A stretch of 44,164 bases of DNA from Emiliania huxleyi CCMP1516 (Eukaryota; Haptophyta; Isochrysidales; Noelaerhabdaceae): the NCBI RefSeq assembly GCF_000372725.1, contig NW_005198167.1, forward strand, positions 235,757 to 279,920, given 5' to 3'. The notes beneath the pieces are model-generated. The model saw only the letters and a list, made by a program, of their open reading frames with translations, made no database searches and was not told where the DNA came from. Shown piece by piece: positions 19,202 through 28,741 of the stretch. Each line of letters starts with the position of its first letter. Position 1 is the stretch's first letter. Position numbers and translations under genes: made by a program.

Positions 19202-20689
19202 ATGTCCACCCCGCCGCGCCGCTCGCGCCGCTCGCGCCGCCTCGCCGCCCCCGCCTCCACCTTCACCGCCCCCTCGCCGATCACGCCGCCGCCCATCCGC
19301 CTCCTCGACCTCCCCTCAGAGCTCCTCGCGCGCGCCCTCTCTCGCTGCGAAAGCCCCGTCGACATCGCTCGCGTCGCGGCCGTCTCGCTGCTCTTTCACG
19401 CCTCGCTCGTGGTGGAGGCCATCCGCTTGTGGGCGCAAGAGCGCGGCTTCGAGCTGCCGGCGCAGCCAGAAGGTGAGGGCTGCGCCGTGCGGTGGCTGTG
19501 TTTCGCTGCGCTGCTGTGCGAGGCCAACCCGGCGGCGAGGGCGGCGGCAGGCATGCGGCACAGCGTCTTCATTGACGGCGAGGGCCGGCTCTCGTCGTGC
19601 GGAACGGCAGCTGAGGGCGAGGAGGAGGACGACGACGACGAGGAGGACGAAGAGGAGGAGGATTTTCCAGGCCTTCTCGGCCACGGCGAGGGCGTGCTGC
19701 AGCTGAAGACGCCGACCCGCCTCCCGTCGACGCTGGGCGGCGAGCGCGCCGTGAGCGTGTCGGCTGGCTATACTCACAGCCTCGCCCTCACCGCCGGCGG
19801 CGCCGTTTGGAGCTGGGGCGAAGGAGACTCAGCCCGGTTGGGCCACGGCGACGAGCAGCCCCAGTGGCAGCCGAAGAAGATCGAGGCCTTTGCGGGGCAG
19901 CGCGTCGTCTCTGTGTCGGCTGGAGGCACCCACAGCCTCGCCCTCACCGCCGACGGCGCTGTGTGGAGCTGGGGCTGGGGATACTTTGGCCGGTTGGGCC
20001 ACGGCAACCAGCAGCACCAGCGGCAGCCAAAGAAGATCGAGGCCTTTGCTGGGCGGCGCGTCATCGCTGTCTCGGCTGGATATCTCCACAGCCTCGCCCT
20101 CATCGCCGACGGCGCCGTCTGGAGCTCGGGCAGTGGACTCTTTGGCCAGCTGGGCCACGGCGGCCAGCACACCCAGCTGCTGCCCAAGAAGGTCGAGGCC
20201 TTGGCGGGGCGGCGCGTCGTCGCTGTGTCTGCTGGAGCCGTGCACAGTCTCGCCCTCACCGCCGATGGAGCTGTCTGGAGCTGGGGCGAGGGAGGCGCCG
20301 GCCAGCTGGGCCACGGCGACGAGCAGCGCCAGCTGCTGCCCAAGAAGGTCGAGGCCTTGGCTGGGCGGCGCGTCGTCGCTGTGTCGGCAACGCACAACCA
20401 CAGCCTCGCCCTCACCGCCGACAGAGCCGTCTGGAGCTGGGGCTTGGGAACCTCAGGCCAGCTGGGCCACGGCGACCGGCAGCGCCAGCTGCTGCCCAAG
20501 AAGGTCGAGGCCTTGGCTGGGCGGCGCGTCGTCGCCGTGTCGGCAGCGCACAACTACAGCCTCGCCCTCACCGCCGACGGCGCCGTCTTTACCTGGGGCG
20601 ATGGCGAGCGCGGCTGCCTTGGCCACGGAGAGGACCTGTCGGACCAGCTGCTGCCCAAGAAGATCGAGGCGTGGGCGCCGGGGCAGTGA
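19202..20689 (+). CDS. F-box-like protein with RCC1 repeats
   Basis: A single exon of 495 aa. The N-terminus is basic (TPPRRSRRSRRLAAP). An F-box-like helix bundle follows at about 41-75 (IRLLDLPSELLARALSRCES, then VAAVSLLFHASL). An acidic run sits at about 140-156. Then come about seven RCC1 repeats of 52 residues with the signature VSAGxxHSLALTADGAVWSWG and QLGHG. RCC1 repeats build a seven-blade propeller. With an F-box the likely role is substrate selection for an SCF ubiquitin ligase, by analogy with other F-box/propeller proteins. The repeats are very similar in DNA (156-bp period). The ATG at 19202 is the first in frame after a pyrimidine-rich leader (TTTTTCTTTTTCTCGGG). Confidence 0.85.
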   Translation: MSTPPRRSRRSRRLAAPASTFTAPSPITPPPIRLLDLPSELLARALSRCESPVDIARVAAVSLLFHASLVVEAIRLWAQERGFELPAQPEGEGCAVRWLCFAALLCEANPAARAAAGMRHSVFIDGEGRLSSCGTAAEGEEEDDDDEEDEEEEDFPGLLGHGEGVLQLKTPTRLPSTLGGERAVSVSAGYTHSLALTAGGAVWSWGEGDSARLGHGDEQPQWQPKKIEAFAGQRVVSVSAGGTHSLALTADGAVWSWGWGYFGRLGHGNQQHQRQPKKIEAFAGRRVIAVSAGYLHSLALIADGAVWSSGSGLFGQLGHGGQHTQLLPKKVEALAGRRVVAVSAGAVHSLALTADGAVWSWGEGGAGQLGHGDEQRQLLPKKVEALAGRRVVAVSATHNHSLALTADRAVWSWGLGTSGQLGHGDRQRQLLPKKVEALAGRRVVAVSAAHNYSLALTADGAVFTWGDGERGCLGHGEDLSDQLLPKKIEAWAPGQ

Positions 20690-21017
20690 GCAGGAGGGTG
20701 TGGGGCGCATTACCCGCCTGAGGCTGAGCCAAGTGCTGTTTCGTTCGTGGTGGACTGGCCCACATATTGGCACTCTTTGAACGGCGCGCGGCGCGGTGGG
20801 GGCTCCTGTGCACACTCAGTCTGTCTTGGTGTGGAGTTGCGAGGGTTGCCCCCCTGCCCCAAAGGCCCCCACTTTGCGTGTGTGTAGAAATTTACCTGAT
20901 GACCGTCTCTCTCTCGTCTCTGGACTCTGTGCCGCGCTGTGCCCCGCCTCTGCGTCACCGTCTCTCCTTTCTATATTACGACGGGTACGGCTTAATTAAC
21001 TGACGTAATTATCATTG
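20690..21017. other. 3' flank with fragment of the intron-associated repeat
   Basis: 20829-20898 (GTGGAGTTGCGAGGGTTGCC, then GTGTGTGTAGAAATTTACC) is a diverged copy of the repeat at 5748-5829 and 43477-43550. No gene seen. Confidence 0.5.
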
Positions 21018-21440
21018 TCAAAAGGAGATCTGGAGCCAAGCCAACGCGAGGCCCGACTCGTCAACCACGGCCATCGACTCGCTAAACACACGGCCTCGTT
21101 CCCCCGGCCTTGAGCAAGGGAAGAACAGTATCGCTGTGCCCAGCACGGCCGCCGTCAAAAACAGGCCGGCTGTGGCAGAAGCCTCAGAGAGGACCTCCAC
21201 CCAGCCCCTCCGGTGTCGTTGCGTGCAAGTGAAGAGACCGGAGCGGAGTGTGCTCGGAGGGCTCGTGTGCATACTTGCACCTGCACAAGGCAAGCCGAAC
21301 CCGCCGGATACGCACTGACCGACGGGGTCGCCCGGATTGAAGGCCATCTCACGGCCAGACACCGCAGTGTAGCCGGCGGGGAACGCGTCGCTCAGGTCGC
21401 ACGTCGGAGCATACGTGCAGCAGGTGGGTGTGTTGTTGAC
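21018..21440 (-). CDS. Possible 3' exon(s) of a membrane protein with a Cys-rich ectodomain
   Basis: Minus strand. An upstream segment resembles a Cys-rich extracellular module (PTCCTYAPTCDLSDAFPAGY, then FNPGDPVGQCVSGGFGLPCAG). A downstream segment holds one hydrophobic helix (TAGLFLTAAVLGTAILFF) before a short polar tail and stop. A GTGCAAGT donor follows PCAG, so the middle (about 60-70 bases, Ser/Thr-rich in translation) could be an intron. No upstream exon or start was found, and just upstream lies the dispersed repeat at 21581. This may be a truncated gene or the end of one whose 5' part was displaced. Low confidence. Confidence 0.3.
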   Translation of the reverse strand, partial: VNNTPTCCTYAPTCDLSDAFPAGYTAVSGREMAFNPGDPVGQCVSGGFGLPCAGASMHTSPPSTLRSGLFTCTQRHRRGWVEVLSEASATAGLFLTAAVLGTAILFFPCSRPGERGRVFSESMAVVDESGLALAWLQISF

Positions 21441-21580
21441 GTGTATTCCGGGAATTGATCCCGGCTGGCCTCAAGACCAAGTACTCTCTCTTACTCTTTG
21501 GAGAGAGACCAGAGAGGCCCGAGAGCGATGTGTACTGTGTGTCCGGAGAGTCCCAGTCCGCCTTGTGCGTTGTGGCCCTT

Positions 21581-22248
21581 GGCTAGTTCCAATTCACTCT
21601 GACACGCTAATCTTGAAAACGTCCAACGGAGCTCCGTGTTGCTCCCAGCGCCCTCCCCCGCGCTCCCTGCGGCCATGGCCGATGATGCTAGTATGAGAGG
21701 TCATCTGGCTACCGCGAGAGCGACCCAACTCGTCGACATCGTCCGATGATGGTGCCGCAAAGTCGCCTTCGGAGGCTATCGTGGGGTCGAGCCGGCAGTA
21801 GCCGTGACATGTGGTTCCACCACCCCTCGTAGGCTTTGCCTCTGGCAATGGGATGGAAAGGAAGGCTGGGCGAGCGTATAGAAGCGTGCTCGACCTCGTC
21901 GTGGCAACCTGCAAGGCAGCGCTGGTAGGCGCGATGAATGAGCGTCGTGCCACCTGACCCGAGACGGGTCGCAGGCGTCGTACCGAGCGCGTCAAGTCCG
22001 TGTACTGATGTGCTCTGCACGGGCAAGTCACGTCGGAAAGGAGCGACGTGCGACTTGTCAGAGCTTGATCTCCGATCTCAGCGGCGTCGAGTCGTCTCCG
22101 GCGGCGACAATTTGGTACATCTCCAGGACGCGCAGAGGCAGTTGTGACCCCGGTCCCCGCTGAGTGGACGGCGGTACTCCGCGCCACCTGCCGAGTACCG
22201 CCGTCCACTCGGCGGGGTCGCAGCTGCCTCTGGAAGGCACCGAGAGGG
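21581..22248. repeat. Dispersed 600-bp repeat, copy 2, with a long hairpin
   Basis: It matches 5878-6478 from GGCTAGTTCCAATTCACTCT to CTGGAAGGCACCGAGAGG with scattered indels. Near the right end copy 2 has an extra inverted-repeat block (22133-22232) in place of about 25 bases of copy 1. Confidence 0.8.
22133..22232. repeat. Long imperfect hairpin with a perfect 18-bp stem
   Basis: Inner arms at 22162-22179 and 22193-22210 (GAGTGGACGGCGGTACTC and its exact complement) enclose a 13-base loop. Outer arms at 22133-22151 and 22214-22232 (CAGAGGCAGTTGTGACCCC / GGGGTCGCAGCTGCCTCTG) pair with two mismatches. Confidence 0.9.
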
Positions 22249-23040
22249 ACAATTATGTATGTAAAAGAGGAATGCAGAAGAGAGGGGAGGGACGCGGCCA
22301 GAAAGTGACAAAGAGAGGTTCGCGTTTATGTTGTTGCGTGTCTTAATTTCCAGCAACGAGCAAGCAAACCCTGCCTAGACGAGTACAGCTAAACCTAAAG
22401 AGTACCCGGGGCTCCCCACCTCCGTGCGAGGGCCCCTAAAGAAAAGTTGTTTGAGAAAGGGTGTTGTCTGTTGAATATTCCAGGCAGGGTAGGTAGAGGG
22501 TAGTTAGTCTCAGCCTAGCTAGCGCAGCGCGAACTCGCCGTCTGAGCCTAGCGCAGCGCGAACTCGCTCTGAGCCTAGCGCAGCGCGAACCCGCGCACAC
22601 AAAAGCTTTTGCGCAGCAACCCGCGGCCGGGCAACCCTTTAAAAAAACTTATTTTTAATAGGCATTGCGGCTAGAATGAATATTCGGTCGCCCCGCCCCC
22701 AAAACGGGCTTCTTGGGTGGAAAGAAATGCCACGACTAGTGCGCAAATTGGTCAAAATCAAGGTTTTGTAACGCGAGCTGTGCCACAGTGAAATGGCACT
22801 AGCCGAGAGCGGAGAGGTACCAAATGGCGCAAATCGGACCAAAATCAAGTTCAAGATTGTGTAACGCGGGCTGTGTGCCACTGTGAAAACTGAAATGGAA
22901 CTCTAGCCCTTGCGTGCGTGTTTTTGGCGGTTTGTTCAATAAAGCCGTGACAAGCACGGAGCTAGCTCAGAAAAAAACGACGCAACAGAAAGCCGAGCAG
23001 CTGCAAGCGGCGTTCTGCCCCCCTCAGCTAGTATCAGGGA
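22249..23040. other. Intergenic with two minisatellites
   Basis: 22509-22593 has three copies of a 25-28-bp unit, CTGAGCCTAGCGCAGCGCGA and onward. 22741-22912 has two diverged copies of an 86-bp unit (GCGCAAATYGG, AAAATCAAG, TGTAACGCG). A fragment of the same unit lies at 6475-6510, just beyond repeat copy 1. No gene seen. Confidence 0.6.
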
Positions 23041-24303
23041 TCAGCTTGTTGCTGGCGATCGCGACCGACGCTGCGGCGGCGGGCCGGCGTAGTAGGGGAA
23101 ACGGCTCGAGCGCCCGCTTCCCACGTTCCACAAGGGCCCGCCGCGCAGCGTTTCGGCGGTGAAGGTCGGCAGCCCGCGCGGCTCGCGCTGGTCGTTGGTC
23201 ATGCCCGCGAGCGACGGCCACACGTCTAGGTGCGGCGCGCAGCTGTCGACCGACTCGTACGGGACGACTTCCCCCTGCAGCGCGACGGCACCGTTCCACG
23301 CCATCGTGTGGAATGACGAGCACATCGAGCCGACGAACACGGAACCGCGCGCGAGCACGCGCAAGTCGTCGAGCGCCGAGACGACCACTGACGCGTCGAG
23401 GTCGTCGCGGAACTCGATCCACCGCCTCTTGCGATCGGCGAGAGTCAAGTGGCCACCACCCCGGCCGTGCAGCTCATGAGCGGCCACCGCAAGCTTCGAT
23501 CGGTTCCACGGCCGCTGGTGCACGGGCGCGCCGAGGGCGGCCGCCTCGCGCGCGAACATGCGCGCCGCCTCGGCGGAGTCCGTCGCGAGCTCGATCGAAC
23601 CAACGGGCCTGTGCAGGCGCGCCAGGCGGCGGAGGAGCAGCCGGAGCGCCTCAAGGTAGACGACGGGATGCGCGCAGTGGCGCTTCTGCTGGCTCCACCG
23701 CGTGCGCAGTCGCGGGTCCCACACGCCCTGGAAGAGGTTCGGACTGAGCCGCCCCATTTCGACCACATCACACGCGTCGCCGCCGCGCACCGCCACCGAG
23801 ACGTTGACCGCGCCGGCCGTCGACGCCGCCGGCTCCATCCCCGCGAAGAGTTTCGCCGGCAGCGCGCCCGGTGGCCAGGGCGCTGGTCCAGGCTCGAGGA
23901 GGGGAGAGCGCCGGTCGCCGCGCAAGAGGATGTTACGAAGAACGACGAGCGCCACGAGCGTCTTGTTGCGGCTCGCAAGGTGTCCGCCACGCGCAGCAAG
24001 CGAGGCCGGGCACGCCGCGGTGTGCGCGGTGTCGGGCGTCCCATACATACACTCCCACGCGTCGATATCGTCGCACCCGAGCCAGCGCGCCCACTTGTCG
24101 TCACGGCCGCGGTGCGACCTGAGGCGCCACGACGGATGAGGGAGCTGCGCGATCGCCATCGTCATCTGTAGCAGCCCTTTTCCGAGCGCCGCGTCCACAC
24201 AGCGCAGGCCGCGCGCACACATGAATCGCGTCGCGTCCAAGACCGGCATGGTGGCGCGGGCGAGGTGGCACTCCACAGCGGCCAGCTCGGAGCGAAGCTC
24301 CAT
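23041..24303 (-). CDS. Fucosyltransferase-like (GT-B) glycosyltransferase
   Basis: A single exon of 420 aa from the ATG at 24303. The frame extends further upstream, but MELRSELAAVECHLARATMP is the first plausible start. Segments VNVSVAVRGGDACD, then SIELATDS, and VFVGSMCSSFHTMAWN follow the order of the donor-binding half of GDP-fucose-type transferases (HxRxGD-like, TD/S, and a final SxxSxF motif near a Pro/Asp-rich end). Here the first His is replaced by Ala-Val-Arg. The N-terminal half is Cys-containing, without a clear signal anchor. By family it would transfer a sugar in the Golgi, but the acceptor cannot be told. Assignment rests on motif pattern only, so another GT-B family is possible. 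Confidence 0.55.
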   Translation of the reverse strand: MELRSELAAVECHLARATMPVLDATRFMCARGLRCVDAALGKGLLQMTMAIAQLPHPSWRLRSHRGRDDKWARWLGCDDIDAWECMYGTPDTAHTAACPASLAARGGHLASRNKTLVALVVLRNILLRGDRRSPLLEPGPAPWPPGALPAKLFAGMEPAASTAGAVNVSVAVRGGDACDVVEMGRLSPNLFQGVWDPRLRTRWSQQKRHCAHPVVYLEALRLLLRRLARLHRPVGSIELATDSAEAARMFAREAAALGAPVHQRPWNRSKLAVAAHELHGRGGGHLTLADRKRRWIEFRDDLDASVVVSALDDLRVLARGSVFVGSMCSSFHTMAWNGAVALQGEVVPYESVDSCAPHLDVWPSLAGMTNDQREPRGLPTFTAETLRGGPLWNVGSGRSSRFPYYAGPPPQRRSRSPATS

Positions 24304-24960
24304 TTCACTTGTGGGACGGCGTCTCTCTCTCGAGGTTCTCGAGGTGGATATCCTTTGGCCGCGTTGGGTAGCGAGGATTGGTGTAACCCGAGCCACGGAG
24401 TAACATATACTGTGGGAGACGGCGTCTACAAAAAAAGAAATAGACGCGAAAGCGGAGTTTTTGACCCCGCTCTCACACGCCACTGAGATGCCTGCTCTAT
24501 TTATTTATGTCTTTAGGCAAAGACTTATTCAGGCATGTCCGTTTAGTCGACCCCGTCCTACAACCGCAGCCTAGATAAATGTCTTGTGTGCTGTGTGTTG
24601 CACGTCCTGCGAGAGCGGGGCGGGGTGCGCGCTGTGCCTCGGGGTTCGTGCGTCGCCCATCTCTCCGGGGGATGTCTGCCCTATTTATTTATTTAGTCGA
24701 GCCTGTCTGCGGTGACGGCACACCACCGGAGCCGCCTAAGCGACTCCGTTAAGAGCGGCAATGCACTTAGCACCGTGCACAATGCCGCTCTCCCCGCACG
24801 CTAGCTCGTTCACCGTCTGCCACGCCACGGCGGTGTGGAGAACGACAGACAAGCGCTGCATCTGCAGCCCGTGCCAGTTCTTGGTGGTCCATGTGACCTC
24901 ATCGAGGTGCTGAGCGTGCGAAAGTTGTAGAACTCGAGAAACGCCCGCCGGATACACACG
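24304..24960. other. Intergenic between divergent genes, (TTTA)n sequences
   Basis: Two sites share TGYCTGCYCTATTTATTTAT (24490 and 24674), followed by similar GTCGACCCCG/GTCGAGCCTG strings. 24361-24384 repeats 1938-1960 in reverse complement. No gene seen, and minus-strand frames overlapping the kelch start are shadows. Confidence 0.5.
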
Positions 24961-26115
24961 ATGGCCTCCCACCGCATCGGCGCGCGCGTCGCGGGCCTCT
25001 CGCCAGCGCAGCTGTGCGCCATCATCGAGGCGCAGGCGGGCGCGAGCGACGCCGCGCTGCGCGTGGCGGAGGAGCACGCTGCACGGCTCGTGGAGCAGCC
25101 CGAATGGGTGCTCTCCGAGGTCCTCCTCTCGCCGGACCTCGCCCCGCACATCCTCGCCCAGCTGCCGACCACGGAGCACGCCATCAAGGGGACGTGCCGC
25201 GCGTGGCGCCGCGGCTGGAAGGAGACGCTGAAGAAGCGCGAGAGGCCGCGCATGCTCGTGATCGGCGGCCACAACAGCGATGGCGAGTTCCTCAGCTCGC
25301 TGGAGCGGTACGACCCGTCTACGAATGAGTGGGAGGAGGAGGCTGTGGCGCCGATGCCGACGGCAAGACTAATTGTCGGCACGGCGGTGCTCGATGGCAA
25401 GCTCTACGCGGTGGGCGGCGAGAGTGAGGAGGACGGCGCAAATTCCAACGTGGTGGAGCGGTACGACCCGGCTACGAACGCGTGGGAGGTGGTGGCGCCG
25501 ATGGCAGAGGCACGGCATTCTCACGCCGTGACAGTGCTCGACGGCAAGCTGTACGCTGTGGGCGGGTACAACGAAGACGGCCGCCACCTCAGCTCGGTGG
25601 AGCGGTACGACGCGGGGACGAATGCGTGGGAGGCGGTGGCGCCGATGGCGACGGCGCGGGAGGCTCACGCCGTGGCGGTGCTCGACGGCAAGCTGTACGC
25701 TGCGGGCGGGTACGGCGGTGGCCGCCTCAGCTCGGTCGAGCGGTACGACCCTGGGTTAGATGCGTGGGTGGCGGTGGCTCCGATGGCGGCGGCGCGAGCT
25801 GATTTCGGCGTGGCGGTGCTCGACGGCAAGCTGTACGCTGCTGGCGGGCGTGGTCACGACGGCGTCCTCAGCTCGGTGGAGCGGTACGATCCCGTGACGA
25901 ACGCGTGGGAGGCAGTGGCGCCGATGACTACAGTGAGGACGTTGCTGGCCGCGGCGGCGCTCGACGGCAAGCTGTACGCTGTGGGCGGGTACGACGGCGA
26001 CGATGGCACCCTCAGCTCGGTGGAGCGGTACGATTCGACAACCAACGTGTGGGAGGCGGTGGTGGCGCCGATGGCGTCGGCGCGGATGGATGGGTTCGCT
26101 GCCTCCTTGATGTAG
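24961..26115 (+). CDS. F-box-like/kelch-repeat protein, tandem copy 1
   Basis: A single exon of 384 aa. Residues about 40-90 resemble an F-box (VLLSPDLAPHILAQLP, then GTCRAWRRGWKE). Residues about 95-380 form six kelch repeats with the core AVLDGKLYAVGG and SSVERYDPxTNAWEAVAPM. Kelch propellers bind partners, and with an F-box the protein is likely an SCF substrate adaptor; this is inferred. The repeat units are similar to each other and to copy 2. The ATG at 24961 is confirmed by conservation of the same start in copy 2. The stop TAG at 26113-26115 is followed by a CA run. Confidence 0.85.
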   Translation: MASHRIGARVAGLSPAQLCAIIEAQAGASDAALRVAEEHAARLVEQPEWVLSEVLLSPDLAPHILAQLPTTEHAIKGTCRAWRRGWKETLKKRERPRMLVIGGHNSDGEFLSSLERYDPSTNEWEEEAVAPMPTARLIVGTAVLDGKLYAVGGESEEDGANSNVVERYDPATNAWEVVAPMAEARHSHAVTVLDGKLYAVGGYNEDGRHLSSVERYDAGTNAWEAVAPMATAREAHAVAVLDGKLYAAGGYGGGRLSSVERYDPGLDAWVAVAPMAAARADFGVAVLDGKLYAAGGRGHDGVLSSVERYDPVTNAWEAVAPMTTVRTLLAAAALDGKLYAVGGYDGDDGTLSSVERYDSTTNVWEAVVAPMASARMDGFAASLM

Positions 26116-26121
26116 TCCTTG

Positions 26122-26150
26122 TCACACACACACACACACACACACACACA
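26122..26150. repeat. (CA)n microsatellite
   Basis: About 14 CA units directly after the first kelch gene. Confidence 0.95.
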
Positions 26151-26200
26151 GATTGTGTGTTCTCGTGCGAAAAGAAACTGGTCCGGATGAGCGTAGAAAA

Positions 26201-26240
26201 GGGCGGGGACCTGTTCCTTTTTACCCTTTCCAGTTTTATT
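26201..26240 (+). repeat. Short retroposon-like element, copy 2
   Basis: GGGCGGGGACCTGTTCCTTT and onward to TTTTATTTATTTATT, flanked by TAGAAAA on both sides (26194 and about 26239), a possible target-site duplication. It sits in the promoter of the second kelch gene. Confidence 0.6.
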
Positions 26241-26277
26241 TATTTATTAGAAAAAGAAACCGCGCGCGGACCTAGAC

Positions 26278-27428
26278 ATGGCCTCCCACCGCATCGGCGC
26301 GCGCGTCGCGGGCCTCTCGCCAGCGCAGCTGTGCGCCATCATCGAGGCGCAGGCGGGCGCGAGCGCCGCCGCGCTGCGCGTGGCGGAGGAGCACACTGCA
26401 CGGCTCGTGGAGCAGCCTGAGTGGGTGCTCTCCGAGGTCCTCCTCTCGCCGGACCTCGCCCCGCACATCCTCGCCCAGCTGCCGACCACGGAGCACGCCG
26501 TCAAGGGGACGTGCCGCGCGTGGCGCCGCGGCTGGAAGGAGACGCTGCCGAAGCGCGAGAGGCCGCGCATGCTCGTGATTGGCGGCTTCGGCAGCGGTGG
26601 CGAGTCGCTCAACTCGCTGGAGCGGTTCTACCCGTCAACGAATGAGTGGGAGGAGGAGGCTGTGGCGCCGATGCCGCGTCGGCATGCACGGTAGCGCGCA
26701 TGGCGGTACTCGATGGCAAGCTCTACGCGGCGGGCGGCGAGAATGACGACGACGGCGCCCTCAGCTCGGTGGAGCGGTATGATTCGGCGCTGGATGCGTG
26801 GGAGGCGGTGGCGCCGATGGCGGAGGCGCGGAGCGACCATGGTGTGGCGGTGCTCGACGGCAAGCTGTACGCTGTGGGCGGCTTCAACAACGACGACGAC
26901 TTCCTCAGCTCCGTGGAGGGGTACGACCCGGCGTTGGATGCGTGGGAGGCTGTGGCGCCGATGGCAACGGCGCGGTATGCTCACGCCGTGGCGGTGCTCG
27001 ACGGCAAGTTGTACGCGGTGGGCGGGCACGGCGGTGGCCGCCTCAGCTCGGTGGAGCGGTATGACCCGGCGCTGGATGCGTGGGAGGCTGTGGCTCCGAT
27101 GGCGGCGGCGCGAACTGATTTCGGCGTGGCGGTGCTCGACGGCAAGCTGTATGCGGTGGGCGGGCGTGGTCACGACAGCGTCCTCAGCTCGGTGGAGCGG
27201 TACGATCCCGTGACGAACGCGTGGGAGGCGGTGGCGCCGATGACTACAGTGAGGACGACCCTGGCCGCGGCGGCGCTCGACGGCAAGCTGTACGCTGTTG
27301 GTGGGCACAACCACAACGGCGCCTCCCTCAGCTCGGTCGAGCGGTACGATCCGGCTGCCAATTCGTGGGAGGCGGTGGCGCCGATGGCGTCGGCGCGGCT
27401 GGATGGGTTCGCTGTCTCCTTGATGTAG
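26278..27428 (+). pseudogene. F-box-like/kelch-repeat protein, tandem copy 2, frameshifted
   Basis: A close paralog of the preceding gene. The N-terminal F-box-like part (26278 to about 26680) is almost identical. At about 26673-26700 the copy carries two more bases than the paralog between ATGCCG and CTCGATGGC, so the first frame stops at 26694 while the kelch repeats continue in another frame to TAG at 27428. Six kelch repeats remain open after the shift, without other lesions. It could be a recent pseudogene, a sequencing error, or a gene rescued by a tiny intron. The clean downstream frame argues that the lesion is very young or artefactual. Confidence 0.75.
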
Positions 27429-27502
27429 TCCTTGTCGAGGTGCGAGAGGTGCGAGCCGGTGGAGAGAGATGTTGCGAGGTGGTGGTTGTACAAGGAGGTG
27501 TG

Positions 27503-28741
27503 TTGGAGCACTTGGAGTGCAGTCATAAGCCTCCTTTTTCTCGCGCTGCCACCGGCAAAAAGAAAGACGCAAGAATATTTCTTTGATATTGAGGGGGTCT
27601 TGAGGGGGAAGCCAGCGGAGCGCCTCGGGCGGGCGGTGTACAGGCTGGCCGCTGCCCGGGCCGCTGCGATCATACACATATGGCGGCCCCACTGCAGCTT
27701 GCGGGCGACGGCGTCAACACCACGAGCGACACGACCGACACCACGATCGCGGCTGCCGAAAAGGCTTTCGGCGTGACCGTGAGCCGCGGCGCTGCCGGCG
27801 AGCATCTGTTCCGCAACAACGCTTGGTCGCCGCTGGAGTACGCGCGCAATGGCAGCCGCGACCTCTACATCACCGAATTCCGGTTGGAGCGGTGCTCCGC
27901 CTACAACACGCTCGTCAAGTACGTGCTGCTGCCGGTTCTTGGGCGGGTGGCGTACCGCCTCCTCACAACCGAATATCTCGAGACCTTTGGTCCGTGCGCC
28001 GCCGGGCCGTCGGCCTCGACGGTCGGCGATCCGATCGTGGCGTATGTGGACGAGAGGAGGCGTTTCGTGGAGAATGGCAGCAGCTTCGGCGGCGCCTTTC
28101 CCGGCGAGCTGGTGCTGCAGACGTTCGTAGAGGGCTCGCCCGAGAGCGGCTTCGTGTACGTCTTCGACGGCGCGATTCGCGGCCGGGTGCGGGTGACGTG
28201 CAAGCTGAGCCCCGGATGCTGGCTGTGCCCGTGCGGCTGCTCCTGATGAGGTGGTTCCTCTCTGTGCGAGTAGAGAGATACACGCGGAATCTCGCGGACA
28301 GACTGCTTTGGCCTCCTGTTTTAGAGCGAGGCAAGCCCGCAGCCCCGACCGAGCCCGGCCCCGGCGATGAAAGGTGACCGGCGCGCTCAGCCACCTGCGC
28401 TGTCTCGACCACCTTCGCTCCCTCGGCCGCCCAATCCCTCTCGACCACCTGCACTCGGGAGAGGCATGCTTGGCGTCTGGCAAAGTCCTGTGGCGGAAGT
28501 CCTGCGGAAGTCCTGCGGAAGTCCTCTCCTGCGGAAGTCGGAAGTCCTGCTGTCGCGCAGCCTGCCGAAGCCTGCCGAAAGCCTGCCGAAGCCTGAAGCG
28601 CGGACGCCTGCACCGCGCGGAGGGGCTGTGCGCGCGTCGAGGAAAGCGCGTGGTGGTATCGCGGTGTTGCGCCGCGGATTGTGAAAGATTTCCATTTTCC
28701 CCCAAACGTGAGGTTACTGACTGCACTCCAAGTGCTCCAAG
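27503..28741. mobile_element. Element with about 30-bp terminal inverted repeats carrying a 188-aa ORF
   Basis: The left end TTGGAGCACTTGGAGTGCAG (27503) continues TCATAAGCCTC. The reverse complement of the right end (28741-28712) reads the same 20 bases and then TCAGTAACCTC, so the first 23 bases are identical and the similarity continues. A third, left-type copy lies at 28855-28889. The unit is 1.24 kb and encloses the ORF at 27680-28246. The right boundary is blurred by a local AAGTGCTCC duplication, and I cannot see a clear target-site duplication. Confidence 0.5.
27680..28246 (+). CDS. Hypothetical 188-aa protein inside an inverted-repeat unit
   Basis: Not recognised. The ATG at 27680 opens a clean frame ending TGA at 28246. 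Sequence is protein-like, with a mixed N-terminal half, then RDLYITEFRLERCSAYNTLV, a short hydrophobic stretch (YVLLPVLGRVAYRLL), acidic/aromatic segments (ELVLQTFVEG, GFVYVFDGAI) and a Cys-rich end CWLCPCGCS. There is no transposase DDE pattern or zinc-finger spacing. It is the only substantial ORF between the inverted repeats at 27503 and 28741, so it could be cargo or a host gene that the repeats happen to flank. Confidence 0.55.
   Translation: MAAPLQLAGDGVNTTSDTTDTTIAAAEKAFGVTVSRGAAGEHLFRNNAWSPLEYARNGSRDLYITEFRLERCSAYNTLVKYVLLPVLGRVAYRLLTTEYLETFGPCAAGPSASTVGDPIVAYVDERRRFVENGSSFGGAFPGELVLQTFVEGSPESGFVYVFDGAIRGRVRVTCKLSPGCWLCPCGCS

Noticed and set aside
27170..28726. 518-codon minus-strand frame
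   Set aside because: Antisense to kelch repeats, the 188-aa ORF and short tandem repeats; low-complexity translation.
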